Assembly (NCBI RefSeq): GCF_947488835.1
Contig: NZ_CANLBK010000001.1
Span: forward strand, 1,116,001 to 1,180,000
Direction of reading: 5' to 3'
Length of the DNA: 64,000 nt
DNA from: an uncultured Marinobacter sp.
GTDB taxonomy: Bacteria > Pseudomonadota > Gammaproteobacteria > Pseudomonadales > Oleiphilaceae
This document shows, in pieces, positions 1-9,630 of this stretch; positions within the stretch are counted from its first letter, which is position 1; each line of letters opens with the position of its first letter. Under the pieces are notes generated by a model. The model worked only from the letters and a program-made list of their open reading frames with translations, did no database searches and had not been told where the DNA came from. The translations under genes and the position numbers were made by a program.

Positions 1-1712
1 CCGCGAGAACCGGTTTGGTCGCCGAGGATACGCACTTGAATGCCGGATGCGGCGCCTGCATCACTACCCAGATACAACACTTGGCCATCACCCTTAGCAA
101 CCTGACCATTAATTGTTCCAGCTACGTCTGTGCCCGCCACCCCATCTTTAGAGTTCAAGCTCGGCGCATTCAGCGCGCCGGTCAATCTCACGTTAGACTC
201 CGCACCATAGTTCCCGGAGGTAAACGTAAGGCCATCCGTCGCATCCCACGCAACCTGTACAGAGCGGTTTGCAGCTTTTAGCTCGCTGCTGTTATCCAAA
301 GCTTGCTGTATAGCTGCGGCAAACTCTGCCCCAGTAAAATCATCCCCCGTGCCGGAAAGAGGGGAACCATCAGGCGCATTTTCCAAAAATACGCTCACCT
401 GAGTTTCACCGTCTACCTCAAAGGTAAACCGGTTGCCCGCCATAACCGTTACGGTTCCTGTATCGGCAGCCGCGTAATTCAAACTTCCCCTGGTCGCAGC
501 CTGGGTAACATTAATATCGTACTTACCCGCCTGTGTATTTGTACCACTTCGAACAAATTCAACCTGACTGTCGGTTGCTCTACCCTGCTCCGCAAAGAGT
601 GCCGTTACGTCGTCCGGATTGTTCTTTAACTGGGTTTCAAATTTTTCTCGGTCAAAGTTTAAAGCACCGGTATTCGGGTCAGTTGAAACGCCCACATCAG
701 CCAAGCTACGCACACTGGCATTTTCAAGCCCTGGCACAACACCTGTAAGCACTTGGCGCAGTTCGCCCTGAAGGGCTCGAACGGTGCTATCGCCTGTCAA
801 CAAACCACCCACACCGGCTTCGCTATTGAAACCGGCCAGGCTGTCTATGGTGGACTGCAGCGCATTGAACTTGTCTACGAAACCCTGAACACGATCCGTT
901 ACCGCACCCACATCCTGGCTAACGGTTACGGTAGAGGTGCCTGTTTCCTTGATGTCGAAAGAAAGGCCATCAATCACATTCTCAAAGCTGTTAGAAGAGC
1001 GGGTAACTTCAATGCCGTTGATCTCCATTACCGCATCTGTGGCGGCAATGGTTTGTTTCATATCCGGGTTGGCTGTCGGGTCTGCAACATCGAATGCAAA
1101 GCGCGCCAAGCCTTCTGCACCCACCTCTTCTGTGGCGGAAATACTTACCGAATTGGCCACGCCGGTTTCATCCGCTGACATTACCAACTGATAGCCATTA
1201 CCGGTATCAATGATACCCGCAGACACACCTGCGTTAGCTTCGTTAATGACATTTGCCATACCCTGCAGCGTATTGTTGCTACCATCGATAGTGATATTGG
1301 TAACCTTGTCACCCACCGATAACTGCAAAGTGCCTTGGCCCACACTGGCGGTGTCTCTGTCTGCAAATACAGCTTGCGAGGCCAAAGCCTGAGCCTGAGC
1401 CAGACTGGTCACATTCAGGCTATAGCTACCGCGGCTGGCTTTGGTGCTGTCTACAGAAACACCGATATTTTCATTAGAAGACGTAGCGGAGAAAGCTTTC
1501 AGATTATCTGCAGAGCTTAGCTGGCGCATAGGCAGGCGCAACTCAGTAATGGCGCTGCGCAACTTGCCATAGGCAGAGAGCATTGCTTCTGATTGCTGGG
1601 TTTTCTGGGTTAACCGGTTTTCAGTCGGTGCACGTTCTGCCGCAACCAACTGATCCACCAGATCAGACGTCAGAACGCCAGACCCGATTCCCAGTGATGA
1701 AATACCTGCCAT
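1..1712 (-). CDS. fliD: Flagellar hook-associated protein 2 (filament cap), 3' end outside window
   Basis: FliD forms the cap at the filament tip and helps flagellin monomers fold into place. The reading frame opens with ATG at 1712 and runs without a stop to the window edge, about 570 codons, so the C-terminus is missing. The N-terminus (ISSLGIGSGVL followed by a helix with LVAAERAPTENRL) is the typical FliD start. A long middle segment contains the family phrase GVGGLLTGDSTVRALQGELR and later GIQVRILGDQTGSRG. A strong ribosome binding site (AAGGAGG, 8 bases upstream) fixes the start. It follows flaG on the same strand, as is usual in flagellin-flaG-fliD clusters. The repeat at 1828-1867 lies in the flaG-fliD gap. 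Confidence 0.93.
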   Translation of the reverse strand, partial: MAGISSLGIGSGVLTSDLVDQLVAAERAPTENRLTQKTQQSEAMLSAYGKLRSAITELRLPMRQLSSADNLKAFSATSSNENIGVSVDSTKASRGSYSLNVTSLAQAQALASQAVFADRDTASVGQGTLQLSVGDKVTNITIDGSNNTLQGMANVINEANAGVSAGIIDTGNGYQLVMSADETGVANSVSISATEEVGAEGLARFAFDVADPTANPDMKQTIAATDAVMEINGIEVTRSSNSFENVIDGLSFDIKETGTSTVTVSQDVGAVTDRVQGFVDKFNALQSTIDSLAGFNSEAGVGGLLTGDSTVRALQGELRQVLTGVVPGLENASVRSLADVGVSTDPNTGALNFDREKFETQLKNNPDDVTALFAEQGRATDSQVEFVRSGTNTQAGKYDINVTQAATRGSLNYAAADTGTVTVMAGNRFTFEVDGETQVSVFLENAPDGSPLSGTGDDFTGAEFAAAIQQALDNSSELKAANRSVQVAWDATDGLTFTSGNYGAESNVRLTGALNAPSLNSKDGVAGTDVAGTINGQVAKGDGQVLYLGSDAGAASGIQVRILGDQTGSR

Positions 1713-1827
1713 ACCAATGCCTCCTTTAAGGGGCTGATCACTCTATACTACGTTTAACGACCGCAAGCGGCAAAACTTTGCCTCTTTACCACTTTAATTT
1801 TGTAACTCGGCGTAACACTGCTTTTAT

Positions 1828-1867
1828 CCCCCTCTCCCCCAGCGGGAGAGGGGCTAGGGGAGAGGGG
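1828..1867 (-). repeat. GC-rich dispersed palindromic repeat, copy A
   Basis: This is a CCCTCTCCC...GGGAGAGGG hairpin followed by a second GGGGAGAGGGG arm. It belongs to the same family as the copies at 14872, 14946, 40151 and 56569, and is in the reverse orientation relative to the 56569 copy. It lies in the 253-base gap between flaG and fliD, where no gene is seen. Confidence 0.8.
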
Positions 1868-1965
1868 AAAGCCTCTACTCCCAAAACCAAAAACACCGCC
1901 AGCCCCTTACGGGAGTGGCGGTGCTGAAATACCGTTATTCTCAATCGCGCAAAAGCGGCAAGCTT

Positions 1966-2400
1966 TTACACTTTAATGTTGAACAACGTCAGCGGTTCAT
2001 CCTGCTGCAATTTCTCTGCCAACCTCAATGCTACTTCATCCGGCATCTGGCGAATCACTTCCTGAGTAGACTGATCGACCACCTTCACAATGGTCTGGCC
2101 CGATTCGTTATCTACCTCAAACTGAAGATCCCGCTGCACATTCTGAACAAAATCGTTCAGCTGGCTAACCGCCTGGCCCAGCTCTTCTCGTTGTGCCTCA
2201 CTGCGCTCTTGCAGCCTTTCGGCTTTGGAAGCTTCGTTAGCAACCTGGGTATTCTGAACCTGACGAGTGCCAGTAGATGAAGTAACAAGGTCAGGGGCTT
2301 TGATGCCCTCGGCCTGAGATGACGACAGTGCCTTGGCCGGAGCCTGGGCGCCAGAGCGCACCAGCTTCAAATCCGGGCTGTTCAGGTTAACGTCATTCAT
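1966..2400 (-). CDS. flaG: FlaG family flagellar protein
   Basis: This 144-residue protein has a low-complexity N-terminal half and a conserved C-terminal FlaG domain: a coiled segment (LNDFVQNVQRDLQFEVD) and then strands with TIVKVVDQSTQEVIRQMP. FlaG proteins influence filament length, and the gene usually sits between flagellin and fliD, as here. The ATG at 2400 has a good ribosome binding site (GAGG). The gene lies 70 bases after the flagellin gene, past a terminator-like hairpin, so it may depend on read-through or on its own promoter. Confidence 0.88.
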   Translation of the reverse strand: MNDVNLNSPDLKLVRSGAQAPAKALSSSQAEGIKAPDLVTSSTGTRQVQNTQVANEASKAERLQERSEAQREELGQAVSQLNDFVQNVQRDLQFEVDNESGQTIVKVVDQSTQEVIRQMPDEVALRLAEKLQQDEPLTLFNIKV

Positions 2401-2429
2401 AGCTTTACCTCGCTATACTCAAACGGCGT

Positions 2430-2453
2430 AAAACCGGAACCCGAAGGTTCCGG
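2430..2453 (-). terminator. Rho-independent terminator after minus-strand flagellin
   Basis: A perfect 8-base stem (CCGGAACC / GGTTCCGG) with a four-base UUCG-type loop is followed on the minus strand by TTTT. It lies just past the flagellin stop and before flaG. It probably sets the excess of flagellin mRNA over flaG-fliD. Confidence 0.85.
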
Positions 2454-2470
2454 CTATTACCGTTAAGCTC

Positions 2471-3967
2471 TTACTGCAGGAGGGACAGTACCTGCTGCGG
2501 ACGGGCGTTAGCCTGTGCCAGTACTGAGATGCCAGCCTGCTGAAGCACCTGGGATTTAGCCAAGTTGGCTGTTTCAGCCGCGAAGTCAGCGTCCAGGATA
2601 CGGCTGTTGGAGGCGCTGAGGTTCTCTACAGAGGTGCTCAGGTTCGCGATGGTGGATTCGAAGCGGTTTTGGATTGCACCCAAATCACCTCGGAGACTGT
2701 TTACCGCACCAAGAGCAGAGTCAATGCGATTGATTGCATCGTTTGCGCCAGCCACATCGCTGATATCGATATCTTCAATGGCACCAGAGGCCGCTACGGA
2801 CTGTCCACCGCCAACCATAGCTGCGTTTGTGCCTGCAATGGTAATAGACTCCAATGAACTGATATCTACTTCGCCTGAGAATGTTGCCGCTGTATCATCA
2901 GAAACCTTTGCATCTGCAGCCAAACCAACCGTGTTTGCAACGCCAGAATCGCCAGCTGTAATCTTTTGCTTAAGCGTAAAGTTCTCACCATTTTTGGTTT
3001 GCAGCTTCAGCTCATTGTTAACAACCTCGGCACTCAAGCCTTGCTTTTTCAGCGTCTCGTTGCCGTTGATGTAGTCTGCAACATCCTGAGCCGTCACGAC
3101 AGTAGGGGATCCACCGCCACCAGCAGTTGCAGTCCCATCTACCGTGAAGGTCGTGGCCGCTGTTGCTGCTTCGCCGCCCACGCCAATAGCCAGTTCAAAT
3201 TTACCAGGGGTCTGGGGAGTCGTAGCATTTACATCTGCCATGCTAACGTTTGAATAGGCAAAGGTCTGCTCGTTACTACCTTGTACTGACGTAAGTCCAT
3301 CAATGTTTTTGCTACGAATGGCTTCAGCGATCGAGGCTGCACTGCTGTCGGCGGCCAGCTTGACAGTCTGAGCGTCGCCGGCACCTACCTGTACGGTAAA
3401 TTCGCCAGTACCAAGCGCAATCGCACCAACGTTTAATTTAACGTCAGCGACCGCACCAATGCTGTCTGCACGTGTGCCCGCGCCAAGATTCACACCAATG
3501 GTTTCTCCCGCGTTGGCACCAACTTGGAAATTAGCCTGGCCAAAAGTACCGTCCAGAACTTTTAGGCCGTTGAACGCTGTTTGCGATGAAATACGATCAA
3601 TTTCTTCAATCCGCTGCTGTACTTCGGCGTTCAGAGCTGCGCGGTCTGAGTCGCTGTTAGTGGCGTTAGCCGACTGAACCGCCAGCTCACGAATACGCTG
3701 CAGGTTGTTGGTAACTTCATCCAGAGCGCCTTCAGTGGTCTGCGCCAGGGAGATACCGTCGTTAGCATTACGGGTAGCCACGTTCAGGCCAGAGATCTGT
3801 GACTGAAAGCGAGTAGAGATCGCCATGCCAGCGGCATCGTCTTTGGCCGAGTTGATACGCAGGCCAGAGGACAAACGCTGCAGAGCTTGATCATTCATGC
3901 CCTGAGACTTGCCCAACTGGTTCTGAGCGTTCAATGAAGCGACGTTAGTGTTAATTCCGAGAGCCAT
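2471..3967 (-). CDS. fliC: Flagellin (first copy, sigma28-type promoter)
   Basis: This is the structural subunit of the flagellar filament. The 498-residue product has the conserved flagellin N-terminus ([22 protein letters not shown]-type D0/D1, then [18 protein letters not shown]) and C-terminus ([35 protein letters not shown] split over D1/D0, ending QQVLSLLQ), around a variable middle. The open frame extends upstream to 4168. The ATG at 3967 is chosen because it begins the conserved D0 sequence and follows AGGGGAAG. The 67-residue upstream extension overlaps the predicted promoter and has no flagellin character. A second flagellin lies about 390 bases away, transcribed divergently. A terminator follows. 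Confidence 0.96.
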   Translation of the reverse strand: MALGINTNVASLNAQNQLGKSQGMNDQALQRLSSGLRINSAKDDAAGMAISTRFQSQISGLNVATRNANDGISLAQTTEGALDEVTNNLQRIRELAVQSANATNSDSDRAALNAEVQQRIEEIDRISSQTAFNGLKVLDGTFGQANFQVGANAGETIGVNLGAGTRADSIGAVADVKLNVGAIALGTGEFTVQVGAGDAQTVKLAADSSAASIAEAIRSKNIDGLTSVQGSNEQTFAYSNVSMADVNATTPQTPGKFELAIGVGGEAATAATTFTVDGTATAGGGGSPTVVTAQDVADYINGNETLKKQGLSAEVVNNELKLQTKNGENFTLKQKITAGDSGVANTVGLAADAKVSDDTAATFSGEVDISSLESITIAGTNAAMVGGGQSVAASGAIEDIDISDVAGANDAINRIDSALGAVNSLRGDLGAIQNRFESTIANLSTSVENLSASNSRILDADFAAETANLAKSQVLQQAGISVLAQANARPQQVLSLLQ

Positions 3968-4056
3968 AATGCTTCCCCTTCGACAGTTTGTCGTTATTTC
4001 ATGGTTAAGGTCTGGCGTTCTCTTTTTGGGTTTGGAGCGCCGCCCTGTTACTTCAC

Positions 4057-4083
4057 TTAACGGCACCTGATTCGGTTGCTTTA
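4057..4083 (-). promoter_or_regulatory. Sigma28 (FliA) promoter for minus-strand flagellin
   Basis: Read on the minus strand, TAAA is followed after exactly 15 bases by GCCGTTAA. The FliA consensus is TAAA-N15-GCCGATAA, so this is one mismatch. It lies about 90 bases upstream of the flagellin ATG at 3967. Confidence 0.75.
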
Positions 4084-4235
4084 GGAAAAACACCAAGAAC
4101 TTTGTAAAGGAATGTAAAAACGGCAATTTGATTCCCACTCTCTCCGCCGGAAATTTGCCACTTATCATCAGCCACCACCCACATACCGATTAACTCTTTA
4201 TATTAATCAGTAAGTTGAAGAAGATTCAGAAGAAC

Positions 4236-4250
4236 TGGCACATACTTCGC
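4236..4250 (+). promoter_or_regulatory. Possible sigma54 promoter for plus-strand flagellin
   Basis: TGGCAC-N5-TCGC keeps the invariant GG-N10-GC spacing and differs from the -24/-12 consensus (TGGCAC-N5-TTGC) at one position. It lies about 100 bases before the flagellin ATG at 4354. No convincing FliA site was seen in the same leader. Confidence 0.45.
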
Positions 4251-4353
4251 TTAGCCTCCCTACAAACGGCCATTTAACAAATTTATTGCCGGTATGCTGC
4301 CTCAACCATTAACAAGCAGCGTGACCCGGCACCTCTGAGTAGGGAGTTTAGAT

Positions 4354-5823
4354 ATGCCACAGGTCATTAATACCAACATTGCCTCGCTGAACGCTCAGCG
4401 GAACTTAAACGCCTCGCAGGGCCAGGCCAATACGGCTCTGGAAAGACTGTCTTCTGGTCTGCGCATCAACTCGGCCAAAGACGATGCCGCCGGGCTGGCG
4501 ATTTCCGAGCGGTTTCAGTCTCAAATTTCTGGTCTTAACCAGGCTCAGAGGAATGCTAACGACGGCATATCTTTGGCGCAAACGGCTGAAGGCGCCATGG
4601 ACGAAATCACCAACAACCTGCAGCGCATTCGTGAACTGTCGGTTCAGTCGGCTAACGCCACAAATAGCATTTCTGATAGGCAAGCTCTAAACGAAGAAGT
4701 GCAGCAGCGGATTGAAGAAATAAACCGCATTGCCAGCCAAACGTCCTTCAACGGCCTTAAAGTGCTGGATGGCACCTTCGGCACCCAAACCTTTCAGGTG
4801 GGGGCCAACGCTGGTGAAACCATTGGCATCAGCGGCCTGGATTCAAGGGGCAGCCGGCTGGGGGCCACCCTCGGTGCCACCACAAACTTTGCTGAGAAAA
4901 TCGTTCCGTTCCCGCAGGAAACAGACGCCACCGGCCTGGATTTCGCCACCGCTATTTCCGGCTCTGTAAACATTGGGGGTACGGATTACCCCATTGCCGC
5001 AACAACGGGGGGGGATACCATTGCTGATCTGGCGGCCAGCATCACCACAGCCATCAGCGGCGATTACCCAAACATTACGGTTGAAGGCGATACAGCCACC
5101 GACACCCTTACCTTCAGCAACGAGTCCGGTGAAACCGTAGCCGTTAGCTTTGACCTGACCGATGCTGCGACCCCAACTGCCGCCACATTCACCCAATCCC
5201 TGAACGCAGAAGGCGGCTCTACGGCGGATTACTTCAAATCCAATCGGGAAGCCTCTGTTGATTTTGTTGTGAACGGTGTGTCATTCAACTCGCCAGACGT
5301 CAGCTCGCTGAATGATTTAGTGGGCACCATCAATGCCCAATCCAACGAAACAGGCGTTGAAGCCAACCTCGACCGAACCAACAATGAAATTGTTTTTTCG
5401 TCAAAGTTCGGAACAGACATTGACGTTGAGATCACCTCAGACCTGAACAACGACGGCAACCCCGACATCAACATAAATGAAGCCTTTAGTGCCGCAAACG
5501 ATACGGTTTCGCTGAACAACACCAATATATCCACACCCGACGGAGCCGATCGAGCGATGATTGCCATCGATTACGCCATCGACCAGATCAACGGTTTCCG
5601 CGCGGAATTGGGTGCGGTACAAAACCGTTTCGAATCCACCATACAAAACCTAGCCACAACTGCAGAAAACCTCTCAGCCTCAAACAGCCGCATCCGCGAT
5701 GCCGACTTCGCCGCAGAATCCGCCGAACTGGCCCGCACCCAGGTGCTCCAGCAGGCTGGCCTCTCGGTTTTGGCTCAGGCCAATGCCCGGCCACAGCAGG
5801 TGTTGCAGTTGCTGCAGGGTTAA
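4354..5823 (+). CDS. fliC: Flagellin (second copy)
   Basis: This 489-residue flagellin has the same terminal domains as its divergent neighbour (N-terminal [18 protein letters not shown] and [21 protein letters not shown]-terminal [20 protein letters not shown] and [17 protein letters not shown]) but a clearly different middle region. The start is set by AGGGAG seven to eight bases upstream. A run of eight G residues at 5007-5014 lies in the variable region. The product would co-assemble with, or alternate with, the other flagellin. A strong terminator follows the stop. Divergent orientation and different promoter types suggest the two genes are controlled separately. Confidence 0.95.
   Translation: MPQVINTNIASLNAQRNLNASQGQANTALERLSSGLRINSAKDDAAGLAISERFQSQISGLNQAQRNANDGISLAQTAEGAMDEITNNLQRIRELSVQSANATNSISDRQALNEEVQQRIEEINRIASQTSFNGLKVLDGTFGTQTFQVGANAGETIGISGLDSRGSRLGATLGATTNFAEKIVPFPQETDATGLDFATAISGSVNIGGTDYPIAATTGGDTIADLAASITTAISGDYPNITVEGDTATDTLTFSNESGETVAVSFDLTDAATPTAATFTQSLNAEGGSTADYFKSNREASVDFVVNGVSFNSPDVSSLNDLVGTINAQSNETGVEANLDRTNNEIVFSSKFGTDIDVEITSDLNNDGNPDININEAFSAANDTVSLNNTNISTPDGADRAMIAIDYAIDQINGFRAELGAVQNRFESTIQNLATTAENLSASNSRIRDADFAAESAELARTQVLQQAGLSVLAQANARPQQVLQLLQG
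5007..5014 (+). repeat. G8 homopolymer inside flagellin
   Basis: Eight consecutive G residues lie within codons for Thr-Gly-Gly-Asp in the variable domain. Gain or loss of one base would truncate the flagellin about halfway. Confidence 0.9.
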
Positions 5824-5840
5824 TAGTCCAGCAAGAAGAA

Positions 5841-5871
5841 GCCCGGCTCGGATTTCCGAGTCGGGCTTTTT
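5841..5871 (+). terminator. Rho-independent terminator after plus-strand flagellin
   Basis: An 11-base GC-rich stem (GCCCGGCTCGG / CCGAGTCGGGC, one G-T pair) with a four-base loop is followed by TTTTT. It starts 18 bases after the flagellin stop. Confidence 0.92.
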
Positions 5872-6086
5872 GCGTTCTTCCTGGCCTCAGCAATTTACTG
5901 ATTCTGGTCTGATTCACCCTCCAATATTGATCCACGGTCCGAAGAAATCGTGCAGCAAGAAGCGTGGCACCGACGACAAAACTGGCACACCTTTCGCAAC
6001 ACCTCATACAAAGCACAGCAAACAACCAAAAACTGCAGGCCGTTGCCGCAATTTTTGAACCTAGCGGCAGGTAAATGAGGTATCCC

Positions 6087-8087
6087 ATGCAAGCCAAACA
6101 TCACGTTCAGGAATCCCATTCCCAACAGGCACAGGCGGCTCGCCTGCTTTTGCAGGCCAACCGTGCTTATGGCGAATCCAACAGCGGCGGGTTAAGCCAT
6201 ATCCAGCGCCTGCAGGCCCGGCAGGAGTGCCGTGTGTATCTGGAAGAAGTGATTGCGCTTGAACCAAACAGCGCCGTTGCTCTTGGGTTGTTAGGGCGCG
6301 TGGAGATGGACGACGGGCAGCTTGAAAACGCCCACGACCTCTTTAATGCCAGCCTGCAAGTTCAGCCTCGCCAAGCGCAGCAATACGCCAACCTCGGGTA
6401 CTGGGCCCTGAAAACCGAGCGCCCTGCTCTGGCTGAACAGCACTTCCTGCAAGCCCTGGATTGCGACCGGCAATCTGCCGCCGCTTTCTGTGGTGTCGCC
6501 CATGCCAAGCGGTTGCAGGGGCAGTTTGATGTGGCCTACCTGCACTACCGCAAGCTGCTGGAAACCGGCGCTGAGTGGGATTCTGTGTACAGCGGCATGC
6601 TCTCTTGCGCTCACCATCTTGCGGTAAACAAGGCGGACAGCAACCTGGCGCTGGATGCCATTGCCCTGCTTAGCCACGAGGGTTTACCCCATCAGGAAAT
6701 CGGGCGTTTTGTGGGGGCGATCATTCGCCAGCAATACGATCTGGATAACCCACAGGCCGAGATTTTCCTGGATGCCGCCAGCACAGACGAACTGCTGATC
6801 CTGGCTCTGCAAAAAACTCTCATGCCAGACCCAGCGGTGGAAGAGCTGGTTGTTATGCTTCGCCGCGCGATTCTGGCGGAGGTTGCGCAAACCGTGGAGC
6901 TGCGGGATGAACTCCAGCAGCTCGCCCTTGCCATAGCGCAATACGCAGACCGCACAGGCTACGCGCTGGCAGCGGAGGATGATGAAGAACGGTTGGTGGC
7001 TGCGGTGAATGACAGCCTCAAAGCCCAAATTGTAATGGGTGAATCTCAGGAAGCTTTGACTGGTTCGCTAATGATCAGCGCCATGTACGGTGCTTTGTTC
7101 CATCAGGATTTTGCCGTTCAGCTTGGGCAGTGGAATCTGGTGGATTGGCCGCTGGCGCTTCAACCGGTTCTGGCCGCCAGCTACTACCACCGGGCGGAAG
7201 AAGAAGGCATCAAACAGTGTTTTGATGAGAAGGCGGAAGAGTTGTGCCTGGATAAGATGGATGTGCCACAAGCCTGGCCCGCTTGGTCGAAACTGGCTTA
7301 TCGCGCGGAAAGCAGCTTGAAGTCACTGATGGCCACAGAGCTGGGCTTGGCCACAGACAAGCTGCCAGACACCTTGCGCATAATGGTCTGTGGCGCGCAA
7401 TCTGGTCAGCGCGCTATGGAACTGGCCAGCTATCTGGCAGATGTGGAAGTGATTGCTGTAGATGAATCACTGGCCAACATTGCCAAAGCCACCCGCATGG
7501 CTGCCGAATCCGAGATCAGCAATATCGTGTTCTGGCCCTGGTCCATCGCCCAACGATTTGTGGCTGATGGCCATCAAGTACACTGGGTTGAAGTGGGCCG
7601 CCTGCCCTCCCCGGCCATGACGGAACTCTCACTGGCCGCTCTCGTAAACAACGCAGCCGGCTCTGGCGCCGTTGTGCACCTGCACACCTCCATCGCCGAA
7701 CAAACGACCGGCGACAGGCAGATGCGCAAACTGATTGCAGAACACCGATTGCAACCCACCCGATCTACCCTGCGCCAGCTTCGCCGGATGGTTCTTACGA
7801 ACCGACAGGATGCTACCTGGCAGGAACTCGCGCAGGAAGACGACTTCTACAGTTTGGGCGGGTGCCGCGACCGTTGGTTCAAGCCGCAGGATGAGGCTCA
7901 GCTGAAAGATCTGATGGCGATGGTGAGCAACGAGGTGGAATGGAAGCTGATCAAAGCCCGTGATGAAGATGGGCATAGCTTGGCAACCAAGCCTGTACAA
8001 ACACAGATTCAGGCAGAGGCTTTGGGGAGTGAAGTGCAGAGTGTGATGGGGCAGAATTTGAGTGTGTATTTTCAGCGGCGACGTTGA
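6087..8087 (+). CDS. TPR protein with methyltransferase-like C-terminal region, next to flagellin
   Basis: The protein is about 666 residues. The N-terminal third reads as tetratricopeptide repeats (for example SAVALGLLGRVEMDDGQLENAHDLF, then AQQYANLGYWALKTERPALAEQHF, given here as separated repeats). Around residue 430 comes a Rossmann-like segment (IMVCGAQSGQRAMELA, then VIAVDES) that resembles motif I and the acidic loop of class I SAM methyltransferases, but later motifs are not recognisable. The ATG at 6087 is preferred because GAGG lies six bases upstream; an ATG at 6075 is in frame. Its place directly after a flagellin gene suggests a role in modifying or handling flagellin, but this is inference. 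It has its own terminator. Confidence 0.7.
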   Translation: MQAKHHVQESHSQQAQAARLLLQANRAYGESNSGGLSHIQRLQARQECRVYLEEVIALEPNSAVALGLLGRVEMDDGQLENAHDLFNASLQVQPRQAQQYANLGYWALKTERPALAEQHFLQALDCDRQSAAAFCGVAHAKRLQGQFDVAYLHYRKLLETGAEWDSVYSGMLSCAHHLAVNKADSNLALDAIALLSHEGLPHQEIGRFVGAIIRQQYDLDNPQAEIFLDAASTDELLILALQKTLMPDPAVEELVVMLRRAILAEVAQTVELRDELQQLALAIAQYADRTGYALAAEDDEERLVAAVNDSLKAQIVMGESQEALTGSLMISAMYGALFHQDFAVQLGQWNLVDWPLALQPVLAASYYHRAEEEGIKQCFDEKAEELCLDKMDVPQAWPAWSKLAYRAESSLKSLMATELGLATDKLPDTLRIMVCGAQSGQRAMELASYLADVEVIAVDESLANIAKATRMAAESEISNIVFWPWSIAQRFVADGHQVHWVEVGRLPSPAMTELSLAALVNNAAGSGAVVHLHTSIAEQTTGDRQMRKLIAEHRLQPTRSTLRQLRRMVLTNRQDATWQELAQEDDFYSLGGCRDRWFKPQDEAQLKDLMAMVSNEVEWKLIKARDEDGHSLATKPVQTQIQAEALGSEVQSVMGQNLSVYFQRRR

Positions 8088-8103
8088 TTTAGTTGCGTGA
8101 TCA

Positions 8104-8137
8104 ACGCCCCTCTTCTAATACGGAAGAGGGGCGTTTT
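8104..8137 (+). terminator. Terminator after TPR gene
   Basis: A 12-base stem (ACGCCCCTCTTC / GAAGAGGGGCGT) with a six-base loop is followed by TTTTT. It lies between the convergent TPR and exonuclease I genes, and could also slow transcription coming from the other side. Confidence 0.9.
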
Positions 8138-8140
8138 TGT

Positions 8141-9583
8141 TCAAATATAAGGAATCAAAGACTCCCCATACAAATGCAAATCCTCCAAAATCTGCTGGTT
8201 CTTGGGCGTCAGTTCCGGATCACTGGCCAGTCGCTGCAACTCAAGCCCAAATGCCTCAAGCGACAGCCAACCTTTCTTCGGTGCCATCAAACGCTGGGTT
8301 CGGAACTGTTCCCATCGTTCGGCTTCTTCACTGGTCAGTGAATCCGGATAGTTCCGAGCACGGTAGCGGAATAGCAGTTCCTGCAACCGTTCATCTTTAA
8401 AGTGGAAGCTTTCCTCCACCAACAACTCCGGCGGGGTTTGCAGCACTCGGTTCAGCTCACTGCGGTCGGCCGGGGATATAAAGCCGCCAGCATAGAGTTG
8501 TTCATCCGGGTCTGTCAGGTCGCTTTGGTGTGGCTGATCAAAGGCTTCTGCAATTCGCTGCGCCAATCCTGGGGCTTTTCTTAGCGATGCAAGGTTGGCA
8601 CGAAGGGTGTCACCATCCAGTTCAAGCTCTTTCAGGCGCTCGGCAGAAAGTGTGCTGAGCATGTTCGCAGGCGCCAAAACCGGGCATTTGTTCAGTTGCA
8701 CACCTTTTAAAGGGAAGCGCTTTTGCTCCCCCAGTTCTGCTTGGGAAGTAAATACCCGCTCACGTATCTGCTCTGGCGTGGCGTTTATCAGTTCGTTTGG
8801 GTCTTCCCGCAGGTCGTACACAATCACCAAATTTTTATTGCTGGGGTGATCCGCAACCGGCGCCACCATGGCACAACAGCCCCGGGTGGCCGGGTATTTC
8901 GCGGAGATGTGGAGTACAGGCTTCATAGTCGCCGTATCCAGCATGGCGCGGGCAGAGTGCTTGTCTTTGTTGTTCAGCACATAATCAAACAGCTTCGGCT
9001 GTTTTTCCCGAATCAATCTGGCTACAGCAAGAGTGGCTTCCACATCCGACATGGCATCGTGGGCGGCTTCGTGGGCAATGCCGTTGGCGACTGTGAGCTC
9101 TTCAAGCTTGAAGCTGGGGCTGCCGTCTTCCTTGCGGGGCCAGTTGATGCCTTCCGGGCGCAGTGCATAGGTTAGCCGCACCATGTCGATAATATCCCAA
9201 CGGGAATTACCGTTCTGCCATTCACGGGCATAGGGGTCTTGCAGGTTGCGGTACAAGGTGTGACGGGTTACTTCATCATCAAACCGCAGGCTGTTGTAGC
9301 CCACCACACAGGTGCCCGGCTGGCTGAAGGCTTCATTTATCTGGTTGATAAATTCGGTTTCCGGGAAGCCCTCTTCCATCGCCTTTTGAGGCGTAATGCC
9401 GGTAATCAGGCAGGCTTGGGGTGATGGCAGGTAGTCGTCGGTGGGTTTGCAGTAAATAACCAGCGGGTCTTCAATAATATTCAAATCCGCATCGGTTCGC
9501 ACTCCCGCAAACTGAGAGGGCCGGTCGTGCACCGGGTCTACACCAAAGGTTTCGTAATCATGCCAGTAAAAAGAGCGGATCAA
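8141..9583 (-). CDS. sbcB: Exodeoxyribonuclease I
   Basis: ExoI degrades single-stranded DNA from 3' to 5' and takes part in recombination and mismatch repair. The 480-residue length matches the family (about 475). The DEDD exonuclease motifs are visible: DYETFG near residue 9 and HDAMSDVEAT near residue 173. The central VGYNSLRFDDEV is the family Exo II region. The C-terminal half matches the SH3-like and helical ExoI domains (RYRARNYPDSLTSEEAERW). It is a single gene, convergent with the TPR gene. Confidence 0.95.
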   Translation of the reverse strand: MIRSFYWHDYETFGVDPVHDRPSQFAGVRTDADLNIIEDPLVIYCKPTDDYLPSPQACLITGITPQKAMEEGFPETEFINQINEAFSQPGTCVVGYNSLRFDDEVTRHTLYRNLQDPYAREWQNGNSRWDIIDMVRLTYALRPEGINWPRKEDGSPSFKLEELTVANGIAHEAAHDAMSDVEATLAVARLIREKQPKLFDYVLNNKDKHSARAMLDTATMKPVLHISAKYPATRGCCAMVAPVADHPSNKNLVIVYDLREDPNELINATPEQIRERVFTSQAELGEQKRFPLKGVQLNKCPVLAPANMLSTLSAERLKELELDGDTLRANLASLRKAPGLAQRIAEAFDQPHQSDLTDPDEQLYAGGFISPADRSELNRVLQTPPELLVEESFHFKDERLQELLFRYRARNYPDSLTSEEAERWEQFRTQRLMAPKKGWLSLEAFGLELQRLASDPELTPKNQQILEDLHLYGESLIPYI

Positions 9584-9630
9584 CGGAAGACTCCTGCCTT
9601 GTGAATCATTAGGTTCAGGAGTCTAGCAAA

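Noticed and set aside
3968-4168. 67-residue N-terminal extension of the minus-strand flagellin
   Set aside because: The extension overlaps the FliA promoter, has no flagellin similarity, and the internal ATG at 3967 has a strong ribosome binding site and begins the conserved D0 region.
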